A program made the translations under genes and the position numbers. DNA of 64,000 nucleotides, taken from assembly GCF_000755285.1 (NCBI RefSeq), contig NZ_BBMK01000001.1:62001-126000 (forward strand), written 5' to 3'. The notes under the pieces were generated by a model that was not told the DNA's origin, did no database searches, and saw only the letters and a list, made by a program, of their open reading frames with translations. Origin of the DNA: Nonlabens ulvanivorans. Its GTDB lineage: Bacteria; Bacteroidota; Bacteroidia; Flavobacteriales; Flavobacteriaceae. Within the stretch, counting starts at the first letter, position 1. Every line of letters begins with the position of its first letter. Shown piece by piece: positions 26,428-36,263 of this stretch.

Positions 26428-27224
26428 AGAATAGAATACAAAATAGGTCGTGATGGCGCAGCATCATTCTCTAAAGGAGCTACTTGTAAATCCATCATAT
26501 AAAATCCGTCCTTAACAGTGTCTGGTACATATATTAATTCCGTGATTGTAGCGTCTAATCTTTGATCACCATTAAAATCCCAAAATGCTTTGTGCGCCAG
26601 CAACGCACCATCATCTTTTTCTTTATCTACACTAGGTAGGTCTATAAGGATGTGCTTGATTCCGCTTTCGCGAAAGCGTATCATCGTTTCCTCAAGGATA
26701 TAAGGTGGATTTGTATTAGAATAGTTCTTTGAGCTCTTTTGCTCTCCATTAGGTAACGTACGGATGATGATAGCCTCAACTCCAGATTTTAAGTCTTTAA
26801 AATGTTGAGGAGTTATAACTTGATCTTCTCCTTGCTTATCTGGCTCTATAGAAAAAATTTGTGCTTTAAAAAAGGTTTTATCTAGCGCTTTATTCACGCT
26901 ATGAAATTCCTCTGTAATATGACCTATACACTCGGTATGCGTCCCATGGCTATGAGGATTAAAATGTACGTTGTTAAAATTTGTAGAACCGCCCAGTTTT
27001 ACATTTCCCACATAACCATCTACCTCAACATGCTTAATTTGTGGCTGGTCGATATACCACGCTCCTACTCCAGCATTATCTTGTACCGCTAGACTGATGT
27101 CTATAGGTTGCGACAAATCAATGGAGACTTTTTCGTTTTCTAACTGAATGGTAGTTTGCATAGTAGTCGTCTTTGTATGGCAAGAATTAAGTAGGAATAA
27201 AAATAGAATCAGTTGATATCTCAT
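26424..27224 (-). CDS. cyclase family protein (kynurenine formamidase-like), exported lipoprotein
   Basis: 266 residues with a lipoprotein signal (LFLFLLNSCHTKT) and the cyclase family core: DLSQPIDISLAV near the start, the metal-binding HFNPHSHGTHTECIGHI (HxGTHxD-like, with Thr-Glu in place of the Asp position) and HILIDLPSVDKEKDDG. Kynurenine formamidases share the fold, but the signal peptide argues for another, periplasmic hydrolase. A palindrome copy at 26663-26678 encodes RFRES. Confidence 0.8.
   Translation of the reverse strand: MRYQLILFLFLLNSCHTKTTTMQTTIQLENEKVSIDLSQPIDISLAVQDNAGVGAWYIDQPQIKHVEVDGYVGNVKLGGSTNFNNVHFNPHSHGTHTECIGHITEEFHSVNKALDKTFFKAQIFSIEPDKQGEDQVITPQHFKDLKSGVEAIIIRTLPNGEQKSSKNYSNTNPPYILEETMIRFRESGIKHILIDLPSVDKEKDDGALLAHKAFWDFNGDQRLDATITELIYVPDTVKDGFYMMDLQVAPLENDAAPSRPILYSIL
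26663..26678. repeat. 16-bp palindrome, copy 7
   Basis: Exact copy inside the cyclase gene, read as RFRES. Confidence 0.95.
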
Positions 27225-27225
27225 A

Positions 27226-28047
27226 TTATTCTTTTTGTGGAACGTTGAAATCGATATTGAAAAAACTAAGATATCCAGCTAGAGATCCCATATCCATTTC
27301 TTTGCGACGTGCATCTACGTTTTCTGGATCTTGCAGCTCATATAATTCATAAGTACCGTCGGTATTCATCATTACTTGCGAGCCATATAATTGTGGTTGT
27401 CCATCATCCATAAGCATACGATCTTCCATAAGGGCAACATCTTGTTTTTCAAAAAGCCCATCTTCTAGTCCTTTTTTAATCATAGGAAAGTATTTCTTAC
27501 GTTTATCTGCACTGGCATGTTGTATTACTAGCCATATAGCGGAATAGCCTAATTTACCGACACTTTTTGGTGCTGGCATGCCACATTTACCCAGGATTTG
27601 CTCTACCACCGTTAGATTAGCCTCATCAATTGAGGCTACGTTAAGGTTGTCTGCACGAGAATCTTGATCTCTTAAATAGATATTTTGTAGTAGTCCACCT
27701 AAATTATCACAGTTGATATCTCTCGCACCATTTCTTAATAATGGAGTAGATTTTTGAGCGATACGTACTTTATCAGAATCCTGTAATTGTACTTTAACTA
27801 AAACACTGTCAGAATTAATCATCCAGTCTGCAAATGGTAAATCATTTGAGAGTGATTTTCTTTGTTCCTTAGATAATTCTTTTCCATCTAGGCTATAATA
27901 GGTAACATCACTAGGGATGGTGATTTGATTCTTCTCAACCATTTCCATCATTTGATCATAAGTAATCGCTGTAAGCTTAGGATCTTGCTCACAGCTTATC
28001 ATACTTATAGATATAAATAATAATTTAACGAGTTGATTATATTTCAT
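27226..28047 (-). CDS. DUF6624-like protein with lipoprotein signal
   Basis: 273 residues. The signal (LLFISISMISCEQD) carries a lipobox. The C-terminal half has the DUF6624-like pattern AIWLVIQHASADKRKKYFPMIKKG, LEDRMLMDDGQPQLYGSQV and YELYELQDPENVDARRKEMDMGSL. The function is unknown. It lies between hemW and the cyclase gene on the same strand with 1- and 10-base gaps. Confidence 0.75.
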   Translation of the reverse strand: MKYNQLVKLLFISISMISCEQDPKLTAITYDQMMEMVEKNQITIPSDVTYYSLDGKELSKEQRKSLSNDLPFADWMINSDSVLVKVQLQDSDKVRIAQKSTPLLRNGARDINCDNLGGLLQNIYLRDQDSRADNLNVASIDEANLTVVEQILGKCGMPAPKSVGKLGYSAIWLVIQHASADKRKKYFPMIKKGLEDGLFEKQDVALMEDRMLMDDGQPQLYGSQVMMNTDGTYELYELQDPENVDARRKEMDMGSLAGYLSFFNIDFNVPQKE

Positions 28048-28057
28048 AGTTTATGTT

Positions 28058-29191
28058 TTAATTCAAATTGAGCATAAATAACTCACTAGCGATTCCATCA
28101 CTTAGAAATTTTCCTTTACGAGTCACCATTAATGTATCGCCATCTAAATATAGTAAATGGTCTTTTAAATATCCGGCTGCTTGATCTAGTAAATAGTCTT
28201 TAAAAAGCACACCATAATCCTGCTCTATTTTCTCTAAGGAGATACCATAGATAGTACGTAGTCCTGTCATCACATACTCGTTATAACGATCTACTGTTGT
28301 CAGTTCTTCTATCTCTATGGGCAATTGACTAGCCTGAATAGCTTTGAGATACTTTACATTATTGTTGATATTCCAGCCGCGTCTTTTCCCATCAAAACTG
28401 TGTGCACTAGGTCCTATACCTATATAACTTTTACCGGTCCAATATGCGGTATTATTTTTTGAGAAATAGCCTTCTATACCAAAGTTGGAAAACTCATAAT
28501 TGCTATAACCGTGCAGTTGCATCGCATCTAGTAAGATATGAAAATGCTCTTGGGCGAGTTCATCATCTACCTTAGGGATAAGTCCTTTTTCTATATATGA
28601 TTTAAGAGCCGTATTATCTTCTACGGTTAAAGCATAACTGGATATATGCGGTATTTTTAATTCTATCGCTTTATATATATTTTCTCTCCAACGGTCTGCG
28701 GTCATATCAGGAATTCCATAAATCAAGTCTATAGAAATATTGTCAAAATAAGTTTGTGCTTGAACGATACAAGACAGTGCTTCTTGGGCATTATGAGCCC
28801 GATTCATCAGCTTTAAATCTTCTTCATAAAACGATTGAATCCCTATACTTAAACGATTTACTGGCGAGTCATTAAGTTGTGCTAATTTCTCTGTGGTAAG
28901 ATCGTCTGGATTTGCCTCTAGAGTAATTTCTGGGTTTTCAGCAACTTGATAATGCTGATAAATAGAGTCGATGATTTGATTGATTTGAGACAGCTCAAGC
29001 ACACTAGGCGTTCCACCACCGAAGTATATGGTCTCTACATTGGTTATTTCATATTCGCTTTTGCGTAAGCGAATTTCTTCACATAGCGCAGCAACCATAT
29101 CATCTTTATACTTCATATTTGTACTGAAGTGAAAATCGCAGTAATGACAGGCTTGCTTACAAAATGGAATGTGGATATAAATGCCGCTCAT
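28058..29191 (-). CDS. hemW: radical SAM family heme chaperone HemW
   Basis: 377 residues. The start MSGIYIHIPFCKQACHYCDF carries the CxxxCxxC cluster motif with the fourth residue pattern CDFHF typical of HemW, and the GGGTPS and GIQSF motifs follow. HemW delivers heme to target proteins rather than acting as a coproporphyrinogen oxidase, although it is often annotated as such. A degenerate palindrome copy (29056-29071) lies inside it and encodes RLRKS. A strong terminator stands just upstream. Confidence 0.92.
   Translation of the reverse strand: MSGIYIHIPFCKQACHYCDFHFSTNMKYKDDMVAALCEEIRLRKSEYEITNVETIYFGGGTPSVLELSQINQIIDSIYQHYQVAENPEITLEANPDDLTTEKLAQLNDSPVNRLSIGIQSFYEEDLKLMNRAHNAQEALSCIVQAQTYFDNISIDLIYGIPDMTADRWRENIYKAIELKIPHISSYALTVEDNTALKSYIEKGLIPKVDDELAQEHFHILLDAMQLHGYSNYEFSNFGIEGYFSKNNTAYWTGKSYIGIGPSAHSFDGKRRGWNINNNVKYLKAIQASQLPIEIEELTTVDRYNEYVMTGLRTIYGISLEKIEQDYGVLFKDYLLDQAAGYLKDHLLYLDGDTLMVTRKGKFLSDGIASELFMLNLN
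29056..29071. repeat. degenerate copy of the 16-bp palindrome
   Basis: CGCTTTTGCGTAAGCG, two mismatches from the consensus, inside hemW and read as RLRKS in the same phase as RFRES. It lies in the largest gap between exact copies. Confidence 0.5.
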
Positions 29192-29226
29192 GTTTGTAAA
29201 GGTAAGTTCAATTAATATAAGGACAT

Positions 29227-29258
29227 AAAAAAAGCAGCTCGATATGAGCTGCTTTTTT
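29227..29258. terminator. rho-independent terminator upstream of hemW
   Basis: Stem AAAAAAGCAGCTC / GAGCTGCTTTTTT around loop GATAT. On the minus strand it ends transcription of the barrel protein gene (stop at 29278). Confidence 0.88.
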
Positions 29259-29277
29259 AAATAAAATCATTCTAATA

Positions 29278-31983
29278 TTACAAATCAAATCGCATCTGGA
29301 AATAGATGTAACGTGGTAATACAAATGTTTGTGTTGTCGATGTAGCAATCTGACCGAAGTTATTATTAACATTCACCTCAGCATTTAAAAGGTTAGTTGC
29401 AATCAAAGAATATTGCCATCTAGAAGAAGGTTTTTGATAACGGATGGAGGCATCTAAAAATTCAAATGTGTTTTCTTGACCATTATCTGATGAGAAATCA
29501 TTTAAATCATAACTACCTCTCAACAACCATCTTTTACCAAGTTGCCAATCAATACCAGCGCTATAAACATTAGTAGTTGAGTTATTCTCAAAACCACCAT
29601 TATCACTATCATTAAAGTTAAGTCTATACCCTAAATCAAAGTTGACTCCTTTCTGGAAGTTAGATCTAGCAGTCGCTCCATAAGTTTGATTAATGTTAAT
29701 CGATTCTTGTTCAACATTGTTAATAATATTATTACGACTAGACCAGCTACCACTTGCTGACACACCAAATTGAATCTTTCTTATTTCTTTACCATAAGAT
29801 ATATTTCCATTTAATGACTCATTAGGTAAAGCAAAGTTGATAGGTGCACTTATCTGGTTAATACCATCTAACTGTGTTTGAGACTGTATAGCATCACGTT
29901 GCTTGGTGTAAGTAATATTTCCAAAAATTGTTGTGTAATTAAACATGTTAAAGTTATTATACCTTAACGATACGCGATCATTTAATGATCCTTCTAATTG
30001 GTTATTACCACTACGCAAACTGTTATAGTTTGTAAATATGATACCTTCTGCATAATTATCAATATCTGTGAATGTCACTGTTTGATCATATGATAATCTT
30101 ACTGATTGCGAACTCTTAATATCATAACGGACCTCAAGATCTGGAACAAGACGTTGTGATTCTATAACGTTTTCCACATCATTTTGAAAATCTAGTGTTC
30201 TAAAACTATGTGCCGTTACACCAGGTGTAAAAGTGAATTTACCTGTGATAATCTTATAATGTACTGCTGCAAATAAATCAGTAAAATTATATTGCACATT
30301 ATCATTACGCAGCGATGGATCTAGTAATTCATTTCTGTCATCAGTTTCTGTTATTTGAAATATGTCAGAACTAAAATTTTGTTGAGAAATTGTTGAACCT
30401 AAGGTAAAGTTGATATTGCTAGTTTTATTCAACACATAAAAATAATCAAGTTTTGCATCGATTTTGTTTGTGTTCACAAAGCGTTCTTGATTGATATTAT
30501 AAGGATCTGCAGATTCTAATCCTAGTGCTCCATTAAACGGTTCTGGATCTTGTTGATCTCTAATATTACGAATAGCATTATAGAATGGATCTTCTTCTTG
30601 ATTTAAAAACTGTGATTCAAATGCAAATATGTGCTTCTCTCCAGCCGTATAGTACGCATTTAAAGACTGGTTATAGGAAACCGGTTTTTGACTGTTTAAT
30701 TGATCAATATCCTCTACATCTCCAGATCGACTAGACGTAAAATCTGTGACTTGACTTTGATCAGAAATATTAAAACGACCATCATAATTAATGGACAAAT
30801 CAGAATTAGGATTATAGTTTGCGCCTAATTTGAATAAACCTACCTGATTGCGTTCTAAAGCTCTATCATCAGTTTCTTCTACCAATCCACTATCAATAAA
30901 GGTATTACTATTTAAAACCTTTGTTCTCGTATCTGTACTAGATAAGATAGCAAATGCGCTCATATCTAACTTATCACTTACTTTCCATGATGCATTACCT
31001 GCAAGAAACTTACTATCTATAGAAAGTGCTCTATTAGTTGCAAAAGCGTTAAAAGTACTAGCAGCATTTACATTTATTGATGCATTGTTTTGTCTAGTAT
31101 CGCGACGATTAAAACCTATAAATCTAAAATAATCTCTACCTGTAAAGGCAGGAGTACCTAAATTATTAAAATCTGTCAAAATATTTACAGAGAAATCTTC
31201 ACTGTAATAGAAAGCTTTTGGCTGGATTAGATAACGCTCTGCCTGTCCACCATATCCTGCACCAACTGTTGCCTCACCAAACCAGAATTTCTTTTTCCCT
31301 TCCTTAAGTTTAATGTTAATCACGTATCGATCTTGATCATTCCCAAGTCCTTTCAACTGTGACTGGTTATTGTAATTTTTAAGTACTTCCACCTTACTCA
31401 CCGCATCTGCTGGAATATTCTTAGTAGCAAGTCTAGAGTCACCTTCAAAGAAATCTTTCCCTTCAACTTGGACTTTTTCAACGACCTGACCTTCTACAGT
31501 AATATCTCCGTCATCGTTTACTTCAACACCTGGTAGTTTTTTAAGAACATCACCTAGTTTATCTTCAGTTCCGTTTGTGAAACTATCTGCATCATATACG
31601 ATGGTGTCACCTTTAATAGAAACTGGCATTTGATAAGTAAGGTTAATAGCATCCAGCTCATCTGCGCCAGCCATCATCACAAAGTTTTTCACAAGATCTC
31701 CTTGTAATTTTTCTACCTTTTCCTCGATTTGTTTTAGACCTAGAAAAGATACTTTAATTGTATAGGTACTATCTTGTTTAAGACCTTCTAATTTATATTT
31801 ACCTTCTTGATTTGTAATACCAAAAGCACCAAGATTTTTATCTTGTTGATAAGCTATCACGTTTGCCATTTGTAATGGTACACCTAAACTGTCAACAACG
31901 GTTCCGGTGATTTTATAATTTTGTGCTACTGCAGTACTCAAACAAAGTAATGCTAAACACAATAAGAGTATATTTTTTTTCAT
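29278..31983 (-). CDS. outer-membrane beta-barrel protein with carboxypeptidase-like N-terminal domain
   Basis: 901 residues. Signal peptide (ILLLCLALLCLSTAVAQ), a carboxypeptidase regulatory-like domain (KITGTVVDSLGVPLQMANVIAY to FLGLKQIEEKVEKL), a plug-like part (VLKKLPGVEVNDDGDITVEGQ, VEVLKNYNNQSQLKG) and a long beta-barrel ending in the aromatic RYIYFQMRFDL. It resembles TonB-linked receptors of the OMP_b-brl_3 type. It is followed on the same strand order by two GLPGLI genes upstream, a frequent flavobacterial combination, so surface export or uptake of a substrate with those proteins is likely. Confidence 0.85.
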   Translation of the reverse strand: MKKNILLLCLALLCLSTAVAQNYKITGTVVDSLGVPLQMANVIAYQQDKNLGAFGITNQEGKYKLEGLKQDSTYTIKVSFLGLKQIEEKVEKLQGDLVKNFVMMAGADELDAINLTYQMPVSIKGDTIVYDADSFTNGTEDKLGDVLKKLPGVEVNDDGDITVEGQVVEKVQVEGKDFFEGDSRLATKNIPADAVSKVEVLKNYNNQSQLKGLGNDQDRYVINIKLKEGKKKFWFGEATVGAGYGGQAERYLIQPKAFYYSEDFSVNILTDFNNLGTPAFTGRDYFRFIGFNRRDTRQNNASINVNAASTFNAFATNRALSIDSKFLAGNASWKVSDKLDMSAFAILSSTDTRTKVLNSNTFIDSGLVEETDDRALERNQVGLFKLGANYNPNSDLSINYDGRFNISDQSQVTDFTSSRSGDVEDIDQLNSQKPVSYNQSLNAYYTAGEKHIFAFESQFLNQEEDPFYNAIRNIRDQQDPEPFNGALGLESADPYNINQERFVNTNKIDAKLDYFYVLNKTSNINFTLGSTISQQNFSSDIFQITETDDRNELLDPSLRNDNVQYNFTDLFAAVHYKIITGKFTFTPGVTAHSFRTLDFQNDVENVIESQRLVPDLEVRYDIKSSQSVRLSYDQTVTFTDIDNYAEGIIFTNYNSLRSGNNQLEGSLNDRVSLRYNNFNMFNYTTIFGNITYTKQRDAIQSQTQLDGINQISAPINFALPNESLNGNISYGKEIRKIQFGVSASGSWSSRNNIINNVEQESININQTYGATARSNFQKGVNFDLGYRLNFNDSDNGGFENNSTTNVYSAGIDWQLGKRWLLRGSYDLNDFSSDNGQENTFEFLDASIRYQKPSSRWQYSLIATNLLNAEVNVNNNFGQIATSTTQTFVLPRYIYFQMRFDL

Positions 31984-32076
31984 ATCAATTCTATGCTCAA
32001 TGGCATTCTATTTTTTGGTTAAAGAAATGCGAGAAGGTTAATCTCGCATTTATAATATGGTATAATGTAAAATAGA

Positions 32077-32953
32077 TTATCGACGACCACGACCGCGACC
32101 ACCGCTCCATCGTTGTCTCATCTCTTCCATTTTTTCTTTTAGAGTAGCATCATATTCTTCCTGTGTCACCACATCACCTTTTTTTGCAGGCTTGATTTCC
32201 TCACGTTCTTCTGGATTAATAGTAATTTGAGAACATAGTAAAGTGGTGTTGCCAGCATTTACTTCTAGAATTAAACCAGGTAATCCACCATACATATCTG
32301 GACCATGTTGTACTGGGATCTCCGGCGTGAACCATGCTGTCACTACTATTTCATCTGGTTTTTCAAACATTTCTGTAAGATCACCAGTTGCTTGGGCAAT
32401 ACTGTCTTTTTTTCTTTTGAGCAGCTTCTTCTTCAGCATTTCCACCACGTCTTCTTCTAAAGTTACTCCAGTCAAATTCTCCACTAGGCATCGTCGCCGT
32501 TGCTTTCATAGCCCTGTAGTTACCTATTTTTCTGGATTCTCCTGTGATTTTCCATTCTAATTGTGGTAGCGAGTCCTGTATTAAAAAAGTTTTACCCATC
32601 ATATCGCGTTGCTCAGTGTATAAACCGTCATTGATGTTTTTATACTTTGCACCAGCCATCATGGTTCCCATCATGCCGCCCCAACCGCGACCTTGACCAG
32701 GTGCCTCAAGGGCAACTTCTTCTTTATAGGTGGACTCCGTACGATTAAATTTGAGGACAAATGTCTTTTCAGTCATTTTCTTCATGTTTTCTTCAATACG
32801 CTTGCGACGTTCAGGAGTCATCTCGCGATCTCCTTCCATCCAACTATTATCCATTTTCACCTTAGACATGTAAGTGGCCTCACCATACATATCTTGAGCA
32901 TTCATCGTAGTAGCACCTAGTACTACAGCAATTAGAAGTAATATTTTTTTCAT
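32077..32953 (-). CDS. GLPGLI family protein (frameshifted in this sequence)
   Basis: About 292 residues after correction. Signal peptide (ILLLIAVVLGATTMNAQ), the GKTFLIQDSLPQLEWKITGESRKIGNYRA segment, and YGGLPGLILEV, the motif that names the family. At the T7 run 32407-32413 (A7 in the gene) the frame shifts; with A6 it reads AAQKKKDSIAQATGDLTEMF into the rest. The end is rich in Arg and Gly (RWSGGRGRGRR). Function unknown; it neighbours a second GLPGLI gene and a barrel protein. Confidence 0.82.
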
Positions 32954-33035
32954 AGTCTTGTAAATATAATCTGGCTAAAATTAGCTAGAAGCTTTCTTTC
33001 AAAAGTTAAGACTATCAAAAAGTATAAAGGTTTAA

Positions 33036-33902
33036 TTATCCACCTATGGTTTGAATAATAAAACCGCTACCGTTCCCTCGACGCTCCATCATTTCATCAG
33101 ACTTCTTTTTTTGTAGTTTATCAAAATCTTCTTGATTAATCTTTTTACCACTTCTAGGTTTTTTTAAATCTAATTTTTCTTCAGGATTTAAAACGATCTC
33201 TTTTAATAATATGGTTGTTTCTTGTTGCTGTACCTCGACAATTAAACCTGGCAGACCATGATATTCTCCTGGACCATTACTTACTGGTATGTCTGGCGTG
33301 TACCAAGCTGTTATAGTAGGATCATAATCAATAACCATAGACGTGATACTGCTATTCACCTCATCATCTTCTTGCTCTATTTCTTCTTCAAGTTCTTCTT
33401 CAACTGGTACATAAATAGCTTTAAAACAGGTGTACTGACCTATCTTTTTAGTCTCACTTAACAGTTGCCACTCATAAGTAGGTAATTCATCTTCAATGAC
33501 AAAATCTTTACCCATGATGTTGCCTTGCTTGATATAGCTATTCTCTTCAATATTTTTATAGATAGTACTACCTACTCCACCACTGGCAGAAAAGGAGATA
33601 GAAATCCCATTTGCAGGTCCACCTGGTGTTGCGAGCTCTTTTACCTTATCATATGAAGATTCTGTTCTTGTAAATTCAAGAGTATATTCCTGTTTACTAC
33701 CTTTTTTTAATTGATCCATCATAGCTTTTACAATTGGATCGCTTTCGGCTTTTTTAGTCATTGTTGAATCTTCTGGCATATCAAACTTTGTAAATGCGAT
33801 GTAGGTTGCTTTTGCTTTAAAATCTTGCTGTGCTTGTGCGGTATACGCTTTCGCGAAAGCGAGAATTAAAAAGCTGATCAGTGTAATTTGTATCGGTTTC
33901 AT
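33036..33902 (-). CDS. GLPGLI family protein
   Basis: 288 residues. Signal peptide (ITLISFLILAFAKAYTAQA, whose AFAKA is encoded by a palindrome copy), the GKDFVIEDELPTYEWQLLSETKKIGQYTCFKAIY block and YHGLPGLIVEV. An acidic insertion (VEEELEEEIEQEDDEVNS) separates them. It is a paralogue of the neighbouring gene. No function is established for the family; both are probably co-transcribed with the barrel protein. Confidence 0.87.
   Translation of the reverse strand: MKPIQITLISFLILAFAKAYTAQAQQDFKAKATYIAFTKFDMPEDSTMTKKAESDPIVKAMMDQLKKGSKQEYTLEFTRTESSYDKVKELATPGGPANGISISFSASGGVGSTIYKNIEENSYIKQGNIMGKDFVIEDELPTYEWQLLSETKKIGQYTCFKAIYVPVEEELEEEIEQEDDEVNSSITSMVIDYDPTITAWYTPDIPVSNGPGEYHGLPGLIVEVQQQETTILLKEIVLNPEEKLDLKKPRSGKKINQEDFDKLQKKKSDEMMERRGNGSGFIIQTIGG
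33846..33861. repeat. 16-bp palindrome, copy 8
   Basis: Exact copy in the signal peptide of a GLPGLI gene, read as AFAKA. Confidence 0.95.
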
Positions 33903-34018
33903 AATTGTTGTTTTTGATGACTCAAAGATGTAGTAATTAACTCAAATACAGCGTTAACCAACGTTAACGAGTGTTAACCAGCTTTTTTACAAGGCTTTAT
34001 TATTGCACCTTTGATAAT

Positions 34019-35521
34019 ATGAATGAGAAATCCTATAGATATTTACTTTACTTAATTAGTGTGGTCATTGCGATAACACTAGCTATACAAGTATATTGGA
34101 ATTATAAAAACTTTAAAGAAAGTGAGCGCCAGTTAAAAATAGATCTTCAAACGACACTAGACCAAAGTGTAGAGGATTATTTTACCCTACGTGCAAAAAA
34201 CAACACCATAAGCTTCATTAATAATGGTGATAATGAGTTTGGTATCACAGAAGTTTTTGAGCAATTTGACTTTGAAGATCTTGATGAAAATGATGAACTA
34301 AGATTCCCAGATAGTGTCGACATAAAAGGAATTACTATTTTAAAAGGTATACATGCAGATACCTTACCTAGATTTAAAGTAAAATCAAAAAACAATTTAC
34401 CTGAGATGCTTATAACAGATCAAAAAGGTAAAGACTCTACCTCAATTAGAATCTCAAATCTAAAATTTGAGGACGAAGAGTCTGTAACAGAAATACAAGA
34501 ACTTACAAATCGCATCGTGTTCTCGATTAAGTCTGACAAATTAAGAGTTGAAAACGTAGATAGTATATTCAGAAATCAACTGCAAGCAAAAAACATCTCT
34601 ATCAACCATCAATTGGTTTATAAAACACTAGACTCTACATACCAGACAACAGTTCATTCTTTTCCAGGTGATACACTTATTAGTTTATCTGAGCTTATCG
34701 ATGACGAGAATAAACTTGAATTGACTTATAGCGGTTTAAATACTAATGTGTTAAAACGAAATCTTACTGGCATATTGCTATCTACTTTATTAATTACTAG
34801 CATCATTTTGTGTCTGTTCTACCTATTAAATATCATTAAGAGACAAAAGAACTTAAATGCGATGAAAAATGACCTCATCTCAAATATCACCCATGAATTT
34901 AAAACACCTATTGCAACAACCAGTGCTGCTCTAGAAGGCGTGCAAAACTTTACAAACTCCGGTGATATGGAGAAAACTGATCGCTATCTCAATATGGGTC
35001 GCGAGCAACTAGATAAGCTTAATAATATGGTAGAAAAACTATTGGAAACCGCAAGTCTAGATGGTAAAGAACTAGCCTTGCAAAAAGGAGAACTAATCAT
35101 CGCTGATATGATTGATGTTTTGGTTTCAAAGTTTAAATCACAGACCTCTAAATCTATTAACTTCATAAATCATACGAGTGATTCAAATTTTGCAGGTGAT
35201 GGATTTCATTTAGAAAATGCTTTTAATAATCTTATAGATAACGCTATTAAATACGGTGGCACAAATATTCAACTAGAACTTTATAAATCTACACAACAGT
35301 ACGAACTTCTCGTAACTGATTCTGGAACTGGATTAACCGCCAAAGAATCCAAGCAAATTTTTAATCAATTTTACAGAGTTCCTAAAGGAAACGTACATGA
35401 TGTAAAAGGATTTGGTATAGGACTGTATTACACAAAATCTATAATTGAAAAGCATGGTGGATCTATTACCGTTGCTACTAAGCCTGCTACTCAATTTAAA
35501 ATAGTTTTGCCTTATGAATAA
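34019..35521 (+). CDS. sensor histidine kinase
   Basis: About 500 residues. Start at 34019 (MNEKSYRYLLYLI) is chosen because the first membrane segment follows at once; the longer frame adds 16 residues without signal. Two membrane segments (about 8-25 and 245-268) enclose a periplasmic sensor of roughly 220 residues. The H box ISNITHEFKTP is near residue 292, the N box NLIDNAIKYGG and G box GFGIGLYYTK follow. It overlaps the response regulator start by 8 bases and diverges from the GLPGLI genes, whose expression it may control. Confidence 0.9.
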   Translation: MNEKSYRYLLYLISVVIAITLAIQVYWNYKNFKESERQLKIDLQTTLDQSVEDYFTLRAKNNTISFINNGDNEFGITEVFEQFDFEDLDENDELRFPDSVDIKGITILKGIHADTLPRFKVKSKNNLPEMLITDQKGKDSTSIRISNLKFEDEESVTEIQELTNRIVFSIKSDKLRVENVDSIFRNQLQAKNISINHQLVYKTLDSTYQTTVHSFPGDTLISLSELIDDENKLELTYSGLNTNVLKRNLTGILLSTLLITSIILCLFYLLNIIKRQKNLNAMKNDLISNITHEFKTPIATTSAALEGVQNFTNSGDMEKTDRYLNMGREQLDKLNNMVEKLLETASLDGKELALQKGELIIADMIDVLVSKFKSQTSKSINFINHTSDSNFAGDGFHLENAFNNLIDNAIKYGGTNIQLELYKSTQQYELLVTDSGTGLTAKESKQIFNQFYRVPKGNVHDVKGFGIGLYYTKSIIEKHGGSITVATKPATQFKIVLPYE

Positions 35522-36205
35522 AGAAAAGGCACACATATTACTAGCCGAGGACGAGCCTGCACTAGGTATGATCATTAAGGAAAGTCTAGAAACCAGAGGC
35601 TTTAAAGTAACCCATTGCATGAATGGTGTGCAGGCCTATGAGTCCTTTGAAAACAACAATCCACAAATAGCGGTACTCGATGTTATGATGCCCGAACTGG
35701 ATGGTTTCTCTCTAGCTAAAAAAATAAGACTGGTTAATGAAGAAATGCCCATTATATTTTTAACTGCAAAATCGCAGACAGAAGATGTTCTAGAAGGTTT
35801 TCATGTAGGTGGTAATGACTATCTCAAAAAGCCTTTCTCGATGGAAGAGCTTATCGTGCGCATTAACAATCTACTTTCTAGACAACAGACCCAGCAAACA
35901 GCAGCAGTTTATCAAATAGGAGATTATACTTTTAACTTTCCTCAACAGCGATTAGCTTATCGATCTCAAGAACCTATTAAATTAACCCATCGCGAAGCGC
36001 ATCTATTTTATCATCTTTTAGAAAAGAAAAATACCGTATTAGATCGCACTTTTATTCTTAAAAAATTATGGGGGGCAACGATGACTTTTTCTCTGGCCGT
36101 AGTATGGATGTGTTTATTTCAAAACTGCGTAAAAAACTAGCGCAAGACTCACAAATAGAGATCGTAAATGTGCGTGGTTATGGTTATAAACTTATCGCTC
36201 CATAA
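35514..36205 (+). CDS. OmpR-type response regulator (frameshifted in this sequence)
   Basis: About 230 residues once corrected. Receiver domain: AEDEPAL, VLDVMMPELDG with the phospho-acceptor Asp near residue 55, FLTAKS and LKKPF. Then the winged helix FNFPQQRLAYRSQEPIKLTHREA. The frame breaks at the G6 run 36070-36075; with G4 it reads KKLWGNDDFFSGRSMDVFISKLRKKL and ends ...RGYGYKLIAP at 36205. Partner of the histidine kinase encoded upstream. Confidence 0.9.
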
Positions 36206-36263
36206 ACACACACTTTTTTAAGCATCAAGACATCAATTGAATAATTGTTTGTATTTTACAATA

